A DNA stretch of 64,000 nucleotides from an uncultured Micrococcales bacterium (GCA_903909605.1 CAIVWH010000021.1:58839-122838), one strand, 5' to 3'; positions 55,401-63,242 are shown, counted from the stretch's first letter. Notes: generated by a model from the letters alone, not told the origin. Numbers and translations: made by a program.

Positions 55401-55640
55401 TTCTGGCTTGGCCTCTTTGGCGAGCTTCAAAAACAGGGCCTTGAGCGCGGTGGTCTTGCCAGATTGCGGAGCACCCAGCACGCGAGCGAAGTCGCCAAAG
55501 CCAAGATCGAAAACCGCGCGCTGGCTTGCCGAGAGGGTCAGATCGAGGGTGTTGTCGGTGATTCCGTGCGGGCGAAACACCGCCTTGACGGCGTTCTTGT
55601 CGAGATAAGCCGGCTGTTTCTTTTTGCCCCGTGTATTCAT
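52404..55640 (-). CDS. adnA: AdnA-like subunit of a helicase-nuclease (degenerate motor, intact nuclease)
   Basis: 1078 residues from the ATG at 55640, seven bases after a TAGTCT box; the upstream start in the ORF track has no support. Motif I GAPQSGKTTALKALF is present, but motif II reads LVDDAQELTPAATDFL instead of DExQD, and no clean motif VI Arg block is seen, so the motor is probably weak, as described for mycobacterial AdnA. The C-terminal nuclease is intact: RVGDLMHEILE, RISDLKTSKYL and LGVYQLAL. Together with AdnB this replaces RecBCD/AddAB. Confidence 0.92.
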   Translation of the reverse strand: MNTRGKKKQPAYLDKNAVKAVFRPHGITDNTLDLTLSASQRAVFDLGFGDFARVLGAPQSGKTTALKALFLKLAKEAKPESLLVFTANRTAAATLRDELALAYQGASNGPMARTIPSLAFAILRHHALMTKSKLPELISGSEQDAMLEDILDAVAIGELSTPDFPKTITKNSLKLRGVRTEVRDLISIAIEHDLSPAELRARGEKLGRQEWVWGAAVYEHYLHELDREDNIHRFDPTSLVVEASKIIRAGNAPASLGDVHAILVDDAQELTPAATDFLRALSELGASVVLFGDPDVATLGFRSGDPEAMTRLASELAAKSDKAPKLIALEPRSKSHHQDIAAALSRVTDRLGSALGGPQRIRVDASEVEGSIVSRAFALQGDEHSWLAHQLRSEHLNNGVQWRDIAVVARSAEELVELENALAAESVPVRLIGAKAALKDQFASAAFLTVLEAALGQVEIDYAKAVELLETPLGNFDSVELRRLRRALRGHELNEGGVRTSHELLVAAFSSAEWLAEHKAGIAKKAARFIKMFFELRDEAAKPNTTIQDLIWLAYSSSVIKTNWPQDALGVDEVALQTGRNLDAVVALFAAAARYVERNPRGSAIDFVKQQLSLKLPEDSIGVGANLQHRVSLVTPAGLIGRKFRVIAVAHLQEGIWPNLRPRSSLLGATSLDELIRTNADSSENRVAQNEMPGELRMLAKAVGAATERLYLSAISTEEEQASQFFELLTQQIPEPQDFQDSPLTLRAIAGNLRRKLIKEQDSLRRLQIAGQLARLAEAGVAGAHPDSWWGLAAPSTSEPLAILGVAAADANALHVRPAQLEDFVRCPLHWFINAHGGSDYNFKARVGDLMHEILERAVDIDKREFEKVVESKWSTLEFESKWTEASERRRVGLMVNRLFNYLAKFDAGAEGVIGRELPFKFAVGGAHVTGRVDRVELLPDGTVRISDLKTSKYLVAEADVQTHPQLGVYQLALLNRAFEEPKLKGDIHVAGAQLIEIGEPKASSDNPEDEEPKLKQQVSFEVDETAKLQMEALLGQIINEMLMTNQTLVAKVGEHCKAEFSFGSCDIHLVEQVTYGN

Positions 55641-55647
55641 CCCCGCC

Positions 55648-55653
55648 AGACTA
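55648..55653 (-). promoter_or_regulatory. Candidate -10 element for leaderless adnAB mRNA
   Basis: Minus-strand TAGTCT, seven bases (GGCGGGG), then ATG at 55640. Confidence 0.5.
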
Positions 55654-55721
55654 TTCGCCCCCACCGACATTCGCTGTCGGTGCATCCTTGTAATCTAGGT
55701 TCAGAAGAAAGGCGCAAGCGC

Positions 55722-55946
55722 ATGGAAGTACGAATTGGCATCCGCGAGGCAGCCCGCGAACTGACCTTCGAGTCAGATCAGGCGGCAGGCGAGCTCGAGC
55801 AGCAGGTGGCCTCGGCCCTAAACGGCTCGGCAAAGGTGCTCACCCTCAGCGATAACAAGGGTCGCAAGTTCGTGGTTCCAGTCGACGCCCTGGCCTACGT
55901 AGAGATTGGCGCAGAAGAATCGCGCCGGGTTGGATTCATCGCCTAA
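55722..55946 (+). CDS. DUF3107 family small protein (Rv3208A/TB9.4-type)
   Basis: 74 residues from the ATG at 55722, behind a GAAAGG. The ORF track shows it only as the tail of a longer false frame. Sequence MEVRIGIREAARELTFESDQ, VLTLSDNKGRKFVVPVDALAYVEIG and the end RRVGFIA define DUF3107. Many positions are compatible with an alpha/beta ligand- or nucleic-acid-binding fold, but function is unknown. Its stop overlaps the next start (TAATGA). Divergent from adnA. Confidence 0.88.
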   Translation: MEVRIGIREAARELTFESDQAAGELEQQVASALNGSAKVLTLSDNKGRKFVVPVDALAYVEIGAEESRRVGFIA

Positions 55947-56221
55947 TGAACACCACATTCGTTATTGACATCGCATTTTTGCTTTTCTATGCCGCTTTGC
56001 TCGGCCTAGTTTCGCCTTACATCGGCTTCAAGGATGACCGCTACGGCATCCTGGTGCCAGCCGGTCTCGCCGCGGTATTTGGCGGGTTGCTCTGGGCCAT
56101 CCTGGTCTGGACTGGCCTGAACGACACCAACGCACTGCTCTGGATCATCGTTATGGCAGCAATGCCAGCCGGTGGTTTCATCGGCGCAAAGCAGCTGGGC
56201 CGCATCCGCGGCAACAAGTAA
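55946..56221 (+). CDS. Small membrane protein, unknown function
   Basis: 91 residues with three hydrophobic segments (IDIAFLLFYAALLGLVSPYIG, GILVPAGLAAVFGGLLWAILVW, NALLWIIVMAAMPAGGFIGA). A basic C-terminus ends the protein (KQLGRIRGNK), which points to the cytoplasm. It is translationally coupled to the DUF3107 gene by a one-base overlap. I do not recognise a named family. Confidence 0.8.
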   Translation: MNTTFVIDIAFLLFYAALLGLVSPYIGFKDDRYGILVPAGLAAVFGGLLWAILVWTGLNDTNALLWIIVMAAMPAGGFIGAKQLGRIRGNK

Positions 56222-56225
56222 CCGC

Positions 56226-57002
56226 TTAGGCGGTCAGCCCAAGGGCAACCATTCGAAGCGAGTGGGCAGCAATCAGTTCACTGATTAGCGGCTCAAGTTT
56301 CGAGTAGGCATTCAAATTAACTTCACGCTCCTGCTCGGCAGAAAGCTTGGTCGCCTTGGTGACTCCCGCTAGCTTGCGATTGTCGAAGGTTGCTCGCAAT
56401 TCAAGAAGCACATCGCCCATCAGCCTGCGACCCCAAAGCGCCAGCCGCGACGAAAGCTGAGCATCGTTTTGCATCGACTGGGTCAGCACCTTCACCGCAT
56501 ACTTTTCGAAAGTCTTGTCGCCCAGCGCCTTTTCAACGGATGAGCGAACCTCAGCGGGCAGCCCAACCGAGAGTCGACGATAGAAGTCGTTGAGTAATCC
56601 GTGAACCAGGTAAATCTTGATGATGGTTTCATACCAGTCGGTGCCGCTGAGTCGAGACTGCATAGTTGCGATTCGCTCGGTGTACGGATCCATCGCGTCG
56701 GTTGGGTCAACGCCCATCCCGGCAAGAAGTTTTGCGAGGCTGCGATATTGGTCGAAGCTCTTGGCCGCCGCCTCTGACAACTCGGCCTTGTATGCGGTGG
56801 TCGGTGCGAACTTGAGTTCGTTGGTGAGAATCTCGAACTGCGAAAGCTGCAGGTAGGTCAGCTGGCCGAGGAAGCTCTTGGCATCTGGTGCGTAAGGCTT
56901 GAGGTTCAGCTTCGAGGTGTTGCGGGCTGCGCGCTCTTCACGAGGTGGAAGCGCGAATCTGCTAGCCGCTTTTGGAAGCAGGCGCTTGAGCCAGTCAAAC
57001 AT
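56226..57002 (-). CDS. Ferritin-like fold protein (Rv3210c-type)
   Basis: 258 residues from the ATG at 57002 (MFDWLKRLLPK); the ORF-track start at 57209 would run through the rhlE promoter. The protein is almost entirely helical (FLGQLTYLQLSQFEILTNEL, SEAAAKSFDQYRSLAKLLAG, YETIIKIYLVHGLLNDFYRRL), matching the actinobacterial ferritin-like family beside rhlE. No paired ExxH iron-binding motifs are visible, so it may not bind a diiron centre. Divergent from rhlE with a 145-base spacer. Confidence 0.78.
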   Translation of the reverse strand: MFDWLKRLLPKAASRFALPPREERAARNTSKLNLKPYAPDAKSFLGQLTYLQLSQFEILTNELKFAPTTAYKAELSEAAAKSFDQYRSLAKLLAGMGVDPTDAMDPYTERIATMQSRLSGTDWYETIIKIYLVHGLLNDFYRRLSVGLPAEVRSSVEKALGDKTFEKYAVKVLTQSMQNDAQLSSRLALWGRRLMGDVLLELRATFDNRKLAGVTKATKLSAEQEREVNLNAYSKLEPLISELIAAHSLRMVALGLTA

Positions 57003-57137
57003 GGTCTCAAGAATACCTGTCGCTCCAAATGCCGCCACGGCTAGACTAGGGGAGGCCGCAAATCTCGCGCATCGCGCTTTTGGCCAGGCACCACTCAAGG
57101 CAATTGGGGTTCTTCCCTGCTGTCCTCCCCTATAAAT

Positions 57138-57142
57138 AGGAG
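57138..57142 (+). promoter_or_regulatory. rhlE: Ribosome binding site that decides the rhlE TTG start
   Basis: AGGAG, five bases before the TTG at 57148. It partly overlaps a TATAAAT stretch (57131-57137), so that stretch is unlikely to be the -10 of the main promoter. Confidence 0.6.
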
Positions 57143-57147
57143 TCCTT

Positions 57148-58545
57148 TTGACTTTTCGCGACCTTGGCATCGACCAAGACATCGCTGACGCCCTTGCAGC
57201 CAAGGGCATTACCGAGCCTTTCCCAATTCAAGAGCAGGCCATCCCTGTTGCCCTAACCGGCCAGGATGTCATCGGCCAGGCTAAGACCGGAACCGGCAAG
57301 ACCTTTGGTTTTGGCCTTCCGCTGATCCAGGCCTTGGGCCAGAACCCAGAAAAAGGTGCGCAAGCACTGGTTGTGGTTCCGACTCGCGAGCTGTGCATCC
57401 AGGTTGCAGAAGACCTCAAGCTGGCAACTGCCAACCGCGAGACCACAGTGGTCGCAATCTATGGCGGCAAGGCATACGAGGGTCAGGTGGCCGAGATTCA
57501 GACCGGTGCCCAGATCATCGTTGGCACGCCAGGTCGTTTGATAGACCTGAGCAAGCAGAAGCTGCTCGACCTGAGCAAGATTCGCTTCATGGTTCTCGAC
57601 GAGGCCGACGAGATGCTCGACCTCGGCTTCTTGCCTGACGTCGAAAAACTTTTTGCTTACACGCCACAAGATCGTCAGACCATGCTGTTCAGTGCAACCA
57701 TGCCTGGAGCGATAGTTTCGATGGCGCGCAAGTACCAGAACCGTCCGGTGCACATTCGCGCGAACGAGCCCGACGAGGGCCACACCAAGGCAGACATCAA
57801 GCAGTTTTTCTACCGCGCGCACTCACTCGACAAGGATGAAGTTGTCGGCCGAATCCTTCAGGCTGAGGGTCGCGGTAAGACAGTAATTTTCTGTCGCACC
57901 AAGCGTCAGGCTTCGAAGGTCGCAGAAGAACTCGTCGACCGCGGCTTCAACGCGACCGCACTTCACGGCGACATGTCGCAAGAGGCCCGCGAGAAGTCGA
58001 TGGCGGCTTTCCGTTCTGGCAAGAAGGACATCCTGGTTGCAACCGAAGTTGCCGCTCGAGGCATCGACGTCGACGACGTAACGCACGTGATCAACTACAC
58101 CGTTCCTGAAGACGAGAAGGCGCTGCTGCACCGCGTGGGCCGCACCGGTCGCGCTGGTCGCACCGGCATTGCCGTTACCTTCATCGACTGGGAAGACATG
58201 ACTCGCTGGAAGCACATCAACGATGCTCTGCAGCTGAACACGCCAGACCCCGTCGAAACTTACTCGTCGAGTGCTCACCTGTTCACCGACTTGAACATTC
58301 CTGCCGGCACCAAGGGTCGCATTCCAGGCAGCAAGCCACGACCGAAGCCCGAGGGCGAAGCTGCGGGCAACCGCGGGGGCGGTCGTTCGGGTGGTCGTCC
58401 AGGCGGCAACTCGCGCGGTGGTTCAAGCCGTGGCGGTTCGAACTCAGGCTCAGGCGAAAAGAAGACCTCGACCGAGCAGCCACGCGCTCCTCGCCAGAAC
58501 TCTGATCGTCAGCGCAGCCGCACTCGCCGCACCAGCGATAGCTAG
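57148..58545 (+). CDS. rhlE: DEAD-box ATP-dependent RNA helicase
   Basis: 465 residues from a TTG start. Q-motif FRDLGIDQDI...ITEPFPIQEQAIP, motif I AKTGTGKTFGFG, Ia PTRELCIQ, II VLDEADEML, III FSATMPG, V VATEVAARGIDVDDV and VI HRVGRTGRAGRTG. The C-terminal tail of about 90 residues is Gly/Arg-rich (GNRGGGRSGGRPGGNSRGG), a typical RNA-binding extension. It probably unwinds structured RNA in ribosome assembly or mRNA decay. Position next to the ferritin-like gene equals Rv3211. Confidence 0.94.
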   Translation: MTFRDLGIDQDIADALAAKGITEPFPIQEQAIPVALTGQDVIGQAKTGTGKTFGFGLPLIQALGQNPEKGAQALVVVPTRELCIQVAEDLKLATANRETTVVAIYGGKAYEGQVAEIQTGAQIIVGTPGRLIDLSKQKLLDLSKIRFMVLDEADEMLDLGFLPDVEKLFAYTPQDRQTMLFSATMPGAIVSMARKYQNRPVHIRANEPDEGHTKADIKQFFYRAHSLDKDEVVGRILQAEGRGKTVIFCRTKRQASKVAEELVDRGFNATALHGDMSQEAREKSMAAFRSGKKDILVATEVAARGIDVDDVTHVINYTVPEDEKALLHRVGRTGRAGRTGIAVTFIDWEDMTRWKHINDALQLNTPDPVETYSSSAHLFTDLNIPAGTKGRIPGSKPRPKPEGEAAGNRGGGRSGGRPGGNSRGGSSRGGSNSGSGEKKTSTEQPRAPRQNSDRQRSRTRRTSDS

Positions 58546-58548
58546 AAC

Positions 58549-59424
58549 CTAGAGATAGGCCTGAGTGCCGGTGCCCTGCTCAAGGATGCGATCGAGCATC
58601 TCGCGAGTGGTGGTGTTTTCACCGAGCACGTTGTGCTTGCGCTCTCCGTGGTAGTCACTCGAACCGGTGAGAATCAGATCGTGCTGCTTTGCCAAATCGA
58701 TTAGCCGTTTACGAGCATGCTCTGGCACATCGCGGTGAAAAACCTCGAAGCCGGCAAGACCAGCCTCAATCATCATTTCGAAATGTTGCAGCGGCATGGC
58801 CTGCCCGGGTTGCGGGCCTTTGCCACGTGCCATCGGATGGGCGATGATTGGCACACCGCCAGCGCGTCGAATCAGTTTGATCGCATCCAAGGTTTCTGGC
58901 ACATGCTCGTTCGGCACGTAGTAGCGAGATTCGCCCGGACCCCAAAGTTTTTCAAACACTTCATCGGTGTGGGCAAAGTGCCCCCGAGCAACAAGTGCGG
59001 CAGCCAACGATGGTCGACCCCAGGTTCCGCCTTCGGTCAACTGCCCGAGCACATCTTGCCAGTCAAGGGCGTAATCGGCCGAGACCAATTCGAAAACTTC
59101 GCGAAGTCGATCTTCGCGGGTCGACTTGGACCCGCCTAGCTCGGCAACCAATTCGGCATTGTTCGGGTCGGGCAGGTAGGCAAGCATGTGCACGCCGAAA
59201 GAGCGATGAACATTTACTCGCGCGCGAGTGGATACCTCGATGCCAGGCACGAAGCCCATGCCCAAACGCGTAGCCGCGGCCTGCGCCTCGCCCCAGCCCA
59301 GAGTGTTGTCGTGGTCGGTGAGGGCCAGGATGTCGACGCCCTGCGCCTTGGCCTGCTCGAACACGGTGGCAACCGGGTCGGCACCATCGCTCCAGGTGCT
59401 GTGGGCATGCAGGTCGATCTTCAC
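58549..59424 (-). CDS. PHP-domain phosphoesterase (RNase AM / YciV-like)
   Basis: 291 residues. PHP metal-site motifs: KIDLHAHSTWSDG (first two His), ALTDHDNTLGW, GFVPGIEVSTR, the IIAHPMARGK region and the late SSDYHGERK. Homologues hydrolyse nucleoside 3',5'-bisphosphates (pAp) and 5' RNA ends. GTG start at 59424 preceded by GTGAGG. Convergent with rhlE across a three-base gap, divergent from pepP. Confidence 0.9.
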   Translation of the reverse strand: MKIDLHAHSTWSDGADPVATVFEQAKAQGVDILALTDHDNTLGWGEAQAAATRLGMGFVPGIEVSTRARVNVHRSFGVHMLAYLPDPNNAELVAELGGSKSTREDRLREVFELVSADYALDWQDVLGQLTEGGTWGRPSLAAALVARGHFAHTDEVFEKLWGPGESRYYVPNEHVPETLDAIKLIRRAGGVPIIAHPMARGKGPQPGQAMPLQHFEMMIEAGLAGFEVFHRDVPEHARKRLIDLAKQHDLILTGSSDYHGERKHNVLGENTTTREMLDRILEQGTGTQAYL

Positions 59425-59509
59425 GGCGCCTCACTTTCAGAGTCAGGCTACCAACACCCACCGAGATTGAATTTCAGCAATTTGGGCATCCTGGCTAGCA
59501 AAGTTGTTA

Positions 59510-59515
59510 GACAAT
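59510..59515 (+). promoter_or_regulatory. Candidate -10 element for leaderless aminopeptidase P gene
   Basis: GACAAT, seven bases, then ATG at 59523. The first -10 base deviates from T, so this is weaker than the other examples. No Shine-Dalgarno sequence is present. Confidence 0.35.
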
Positions 59516-59522
59516 AAACCCT

Positions 59523-60926
59523 ATGAGCAACGACGCAAAGAAGCTTGCCAAGCGCAACGAAAACCGCAGCCGCACCCCGCACTCGAAAGAGTTTCTGAAA
59601 TACATCGGGTCGAACTGGGCGAACACCCCAGAGAAGCTTCCGAAACCAGATGCGGTTGCTCCTTTCGCTGCCAAGCGTCGCGCCGCAGTTGCCAAGGCAT
59701 TCAAGGGCAAGGTGCTGGTCATCGAAGCAGGCGCTGCGAAGACCCGATCGAACGACACCGAATACCGTTACCGCCCACACACCGCATTCGCACACCTCAC
59801 CGGTTGGGGCTCGAACACTGTCGCCGGCTCGGTGCTGGTCATCGATGCACGCAAGGGCGTCAAGGCCACTCTCTACTTCCGCCCAACCGCTGGTCACGAC
59901 ACCGACGAGTTCTTCGCGAACCCTGCCATCGGCGAGTTCTGGGTCGGCAAGCGCCCGAGCCTGAAGCAGGTTGAAGCGTTGCTCGGCCTCAAGACCGCAG
60001 ACATCAAGAATCTCGACGCATTCCTCAAGGATGTCGGCAAGAAGAACACTCTTGACCTCGAGGACGCCGGTCTTGCCGAGTTCGTCAGCGAGCTGCGCCT
60101 GATCAAAGACGAATACGAGATCAAGCAGATGCGCGCGGCAGTTGCCGCCAGCGTCAAGGGCTTCGAGGCCGTGGTTCGCAATCTTGACCGCGCTGTGAAG
60201 CATCCTCGTGGTGAGCGCATGGTCGAAGGTGCGTTCTTCGCAGAGGCTCGCGCCAACGGCAACGACCTCGGTTACGAGACCATCGCTGCTGCCGGCGAGC
60301 ACGCCTGCACCCTGCACTGGATCATCAACGACGGCAAGGTTCGCAAGGGCGACCTGCTGCTTCTTGATGCTGGTGTCGAGGTCGAGTCGTTCTACACCGC
60401 GGATGTCACCCGCACCCTGCCTATCGACGGCAAGTTCACCGACACTCAGCGCATGATTTACGAAGCAGTGCGCGAGGCAGCCGATGCTGCCTTCAAGATT
60501 GCAAAGCCTGGCGTGAAGTTCCGCGAGCTGCACAATGCGGCGATGCAGGTCATCGCTCGCAAGACCGCCGAGTGGGGCCTACTTCCAGTTAGCGCCGAAG
60601 AGTCGCTCAACCCAGAGAAGCAGTTCCACCGTCGCTACATGGTTCACGGCACCAGCCACCACCTAGGCATGGATGTTCACGACTGCGCACAAGCGCGTCG
60701 CGAGATGTACATCGACGCCGAACTCAAGCCGGGCATGATATTCACCATCGAGCCAGGGCTCTACTTCCAGCCAGATGACCTCACGGTGCCAGCGAAGTTC
60801 CGCGGCATCGGTGTTCGCATCGAGGATGACGTGCTGGTCACCGCAAAGGGTGTCGAGAACCTGACCAAGGCGCTGCCTCGCAAGGCGAGCGATGTCGAGG
60901 CTTGGATGAAAAAGGTTCGCGGCTAA
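59523..60926 (+). CDS. pepP: Xaa-Pro aminopeptidase (aminopeptidase P, M24B)
   Basis: 467 residues. Releases N-terminal residues preceding proline. An aminopeptidase P N-terminal domain (YRYRPHTAFAHLTGW) precedes the pita-bread domain with metal ligands: Asp in LLLLDAGVEVESFYTADVTRT (two), His in HGTSHHLGMDVHD, Glu in TIEPGLYF and Glu in GVRIEDDVL. All five ligands are intact. The N-terminal 60 or so residues are basic. Its 3' end is convergent with the stress-like membrane protein gene. Confidence 0.93.
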   Translation: MSNDAKKLAKRNENRSRTPHSKEFLKYIGSNWANTPEKLPKPDAVAPFAAKRRAAVAKAFKGKVLVIEAGAAKTRSNDTEYRYRPHTAFAHLTGWGSNTVAGSVLVIDARKGVKATLYFRPTAGHDTDEFFANPAIGEFWVGKRPSLKQVEALLGLKTADIKNLDAFLKDVGKKNTLDLEDAGLAEFVSELRLIKDEYEIKQMRAAVAASVKGFEAVVRNLDRAVKHPRGERMVEGAFFAEARANGNDLGYETIAAAGEHACTLHWIINDGKVRKGDLLLLDAGVEVESFYTADVTRTLPIDGKFTDTQRMIYEAVREAADAAFKIAKPGVKFRELHNAAMQVIARKTAEWGLLPVSAEESLNPEKQFHRRYMVHGTSHHLGMDVHDCAQARREMYIDAELKPGMIFTIEPGLYFQPDDLTVPAKFRGIGVRIEDDVLVTAKGVENLTKALPRKASDVEAWMKKVRG

Positions 60927-60939
60927 TACCGCAAACGTT

Positions 60940-61434
60940 TTAGGCGGTTGGCTCCTGCGCCTTGTTGGCTGCGGCGAGCGCCTGGCCGACCAGCGACTGA
61001 GGCACCTGAACCTGGTACTTCATGGCGACAACGCTGGACTGGCTGATGAACTGCTTCTTTGAGCGCATCATCGAAAAACGCACGATGTTGAACAGCATGC
61101 CAAGGCCTGCCCCGATAAAGATATCGGCAGCCATTGGCGAGCCGAGACCTCCGGTGGTACTGCCCTGGTCGCCGATTACGAAACTAACGATCAGGCCCAT
61201 CCATGAACCGGTGATTGCACCCTGCAGGGCGACTCGGGCGTAAGACAGCTTGCCGCGAACCCTCTCGACCGTGCGAAGGTCGGTGCCGACGATGGCGATG
61301 AAGCCGGCCGGAAAGTTATTGACCACCAGTTTTTCGACGTATGCCACAGCCTCGGTGTATGCAGTGAAATCAGCGATCACTTCGCCCTGCGGAACTGCCG
61401 CAGGAACATTACGTCGAGGGGTGCGAGGGGCCAT
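60940..61434 (-). CDS. General stress-like membrane protein (YflT/GSP17M-type domain)
   Basis: 164 residues from the ATG at 61434, six bases after CAGAAT; the TTG at 61458 in the ORF track is less likely. The N-terminal FTAYTEAVAYVEKLVVNNFPAGFIAIVG resembles the general-stress-protein domain. Two hydrophobic segments follow (LQGAITGSWMGLIVSFVI, ADIFIGAGLGMLFNIVRF). Divergent from the MgtE_N/CBS gene, an arrangement close to Rv1231c-Rv1234 near mrp in M. tuberculosis. Exact family assignment is tentative. Confidence 0.72.
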   Translation of the reverse strand: MAPRTPRRNVPAAVPQGEVIADFTAYTEAVAYVEKLVVNNFPAGFIAIVGTDLRTVERVRGKLSYARVALQGAITGSWMGLIVSFVIGDQGSTTGGLGSPMAADIFIGAGLGMLFNIVRFSMMRSKKQFISQSSVVAMKYQVQVPQSLVGQALAAANKAQEPTA

Positions 61435-61440
61435 AAACCC

Positions 61441-61446
61441 ATTCTG
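61441..61446 (-). promoter_or_regulatory. Candidate -10 element for the general stress-like gene (leaderless)
   Basis: Minus-strand CAGAAT, six bases (GGGTTT), then ATG. Same hexamer and spacing as in front of dxr. Confidence 0.4.
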
Positions 61447-61467
61447 GCACGCCTTCAACCTCTCGTC

Positions 61468-61473
61468 TAAGGT
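61468..61473 (+). promoter_or_regulatory. Candidate -10 element for leaderless MgtE_N/CBS gene
   Basis: TAAGGT, seven bases (TGGTTAG), then ATG at 61481. Confidence 0.45.
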
Positions 61474-61480
61474 TGGTTAG

Positions 61481-62731
61481 ATGAGCGCAACACGAGTATT
61501 TGTGGCCAAACTGGCCGGCTGTGGCGTCTTTGACCCAGCGGGAGACCGCGTTGGCAAGGTCATCGACGTTCTATTGGCCTACCGCAAATCTGGCGCCCCA
61601 AAGGCCACCGGGATGCTGGTTGAAATCACCGGTCGCCGCCGCGTTTTTGTGCCGATTACCCGCATCACTTCGATTGGCAACGGGCAGGTCATTTCCACCG
61701 GGCTCATCGACCTTCGACGCTTCACTCAGCGCGGTCAAGAAGAGCGCGTCATCGCCGAGGTTCTCGGTCGCAAAGTCAACCTCAAAGATGGCAGCGGCTC
61801 GGCAACGATCGAAGATCTTTCGATTGAGCCAAACAAAACTCACGACTGGGTAGTCAGCGAACTGTTCCTGCGTCGCCCAAAGACCTCAGCATCACCATTT
61901 GCACGTGGGGCCACTCTGTTCGCGCACTGGGATCAGGTCAACGAGAACAAGGATGGCGAAGCACAGTCGAACACCGCCCTACTTGCCACCTACTCTGACC
62001 TGCGCCCCGCCGACTTGGCGAACGCACTGCTCGACCTACCCGACGAGCGAATGATCGAAGTAGCAGAAGACCTCGACGACGAGCGTTTGGCCGATGTGCT
62101 CGAGGAACTTCCAGAAGACGAGCAGGTCGACATCATCAGCGAGCTCGATGATGAGCGTGCCGCCGAAGTTCTCGATTTGATGGAACCGGACGACGCTGCC
62201 GACCTGATGGCGAACCTTCCCGAAGAACGCACCGAGGCCATCCTGGAATTGATGGACGAAGAAGAAGCAGAAGACATTCGCCGCCTGATGAAGTACGACG
62301 AATTCACCGCCGGTGGAATGATGACCACCGAGCCGATGATCTGTTCTGCAGACACGACAGTTGCCGAGGCTATGGCGTTGATTCGTCGCAAAGAGGTTGC
62401 GCCGGTTTTGGCGGCTCAGGTGTTCGTGACGCTGCCACCATACGAGACCACCACCGGCCGCTACCTCGGCACCGTGCACTTCCAGCGCATGCTGCGCTAT
62501 GCGCCACACGAGCGCCTTGGCGCATTGCTCGACACCGAGCTCGAGCCCATCCTGGTCGATACCCACATCGCGGTGATTCACCGCACCTTCGCGACCTACA
62601 ACCTGGTTGCCCTGCCTGTAGTTGACGAAGAGAACCGCCTGCTCGGGGTTGTCACTGTTGACGACGTTCTAGATCACCTGCTGCCAGACGACTGGCGAGC
62701 CGAGGAGGAAAGCGAGGTGCGCCGTGGCTAA
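61481..62731 (+). CDS. MgtE N-domain plus CBS protein without channel (Rv1232c-type)
   Basis: 416 residues. A PRC-barrel-like N-terminus (FDPAGDRVGKVIDVLLAY) is followed by the superhelical MgtE N domain (LPDERMIEVAEDLDDERLADVLEELPEDEQVDII, very acidic) and two CBS motifs (MTTEPMICSADTTVAEAM; LVALPVVDEENRLLGVVTVDDVLDHL). The transmembrane Mg2+ channel domain of MgtE is absent. It overlaps the DUF1003 gene by eight bases, so that membrane protein may be its partner. A Mg2+- or nucleotide-sensing role is inference from the domains. Confidence 0.88.
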   Translation: MSATRVFVAKLAGCGVFDPAGDRVGKVIDVLLAYRKSGAPKATGMLVEITGRRRVFVPITRITSIGNGQVISTGLIDLRRFTQRGQEERVIAEVLGRKVNLKDGSGSATIEDLSIEPNKTHDWVVSELFLRRPKTSASPFARGATLFAHWDQVNENKDGEAQSNTALLATYSDLRPADLANALLDLPDERMIEVAEDLDDERLADVLEELPEDEQVDIISELDDERAAEVLDLMEPDDAADLMANLPEERTEAILELMDEEEAEDIRRLMKYDEFTAGGMMTTEPMICSADTTVAEAMALIRRKEVAPVLAAQVFVTLPPYETTTGRYLGTVHFQRMLRYAPHERLGALLDTELEPILVDTHIAVIHRTFATYNLVALPVVDEENRLLGVVTVDDVLDHLLPDDWRAEEESEVRRG

Positions 62732-63242
62732 GGACTCACTCGAATCGCCAAAGGGCGCCCGCAGCCGCTTCCTGCCGAGCATTCGCGTCGATCAAGAGCG
62801 CTTCGGTCGTGCATCCGAGGGTTTTGCCCGCGCCATGGGTACCGGCGGATTCTTGATTGGCATGACCATCTTTTGTGCGGTCTGGCTCACCTGGAACTCA
62901 CTTGCACCGACCGCCCTGCAGTGGGACCCACGCTCACTGAACTTCACGCTGTTGACTTTGATTCTCTCGATGCAAGCCTCGTATGCCGCGCCACTGATCT
63001 TGTTGGCGCAGAACCGCCAGGATGACCGGGACCGCGTGAAGTTTGAGCAGGACCGTCAACGTGCCGAGCGCAACCTTGCCGACACCGAATATCTCGCTCG
63101 CGAAGTTGTTGCGCTTCGACTTGCTCTTGCCGAGCTGGCAACCAAGGATGACGTTCGCGATGAGATCCGCAATCAACTTCGTGACCTACTCGAAGAGTTG
63201 CGCGCAGAAAAGCCTGCAGAGAAAACCAAGAAGAGCAAGTAG
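62724..63242 (+). CDS. DUF1003 membrane protein
   Basis: 172 residues from a GTG that overlaps the previous gene. Two membrane segments (GTGGFLIGMTIFCAVWLTWN; LNFTLLTLILSMQASYAAPLILL) flank the family motif PTALQWDPRSLNFTLL, and a cytoplasmic coiled coil follows (QDDRDRVKFEQDRQRAERNLADTEYLAREV) with a Lys/Glu-rich end. Function is unknown. Its stop overlaps the mrp start (TAGTG). Confidence 0.9.
   Translation: MAKDSLESPKGARSRFLPSIRVDQERFGRASEGFARAMGTGGFLIGMTIFCAVWLTWNSLAPTALQWDPRSLNFTLLTLILSMQASYAAPLILLAQNRQDDRDRVKFEQDRQRAERNLADTEYLAREVVALRLALAELATKDDVRDEIRNQLRDLLEELRAEKPAEKTKKSK

Noticed and set aside
57131-57137. TATAAAT before rhlE as the main -10 element
   Set aside because: A start seven bases downstream would leave the AGGAG ribosome binding site (57138-57142) outside the mRNA, which contradicts its good spacing to the TTG start.
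59448-60533. Minus-strand ORF of 361 aa inside pepP
   Set aside because: Looks protein-like but is the mirror frame of the aminopeptidase, whose metal ligands are intact.
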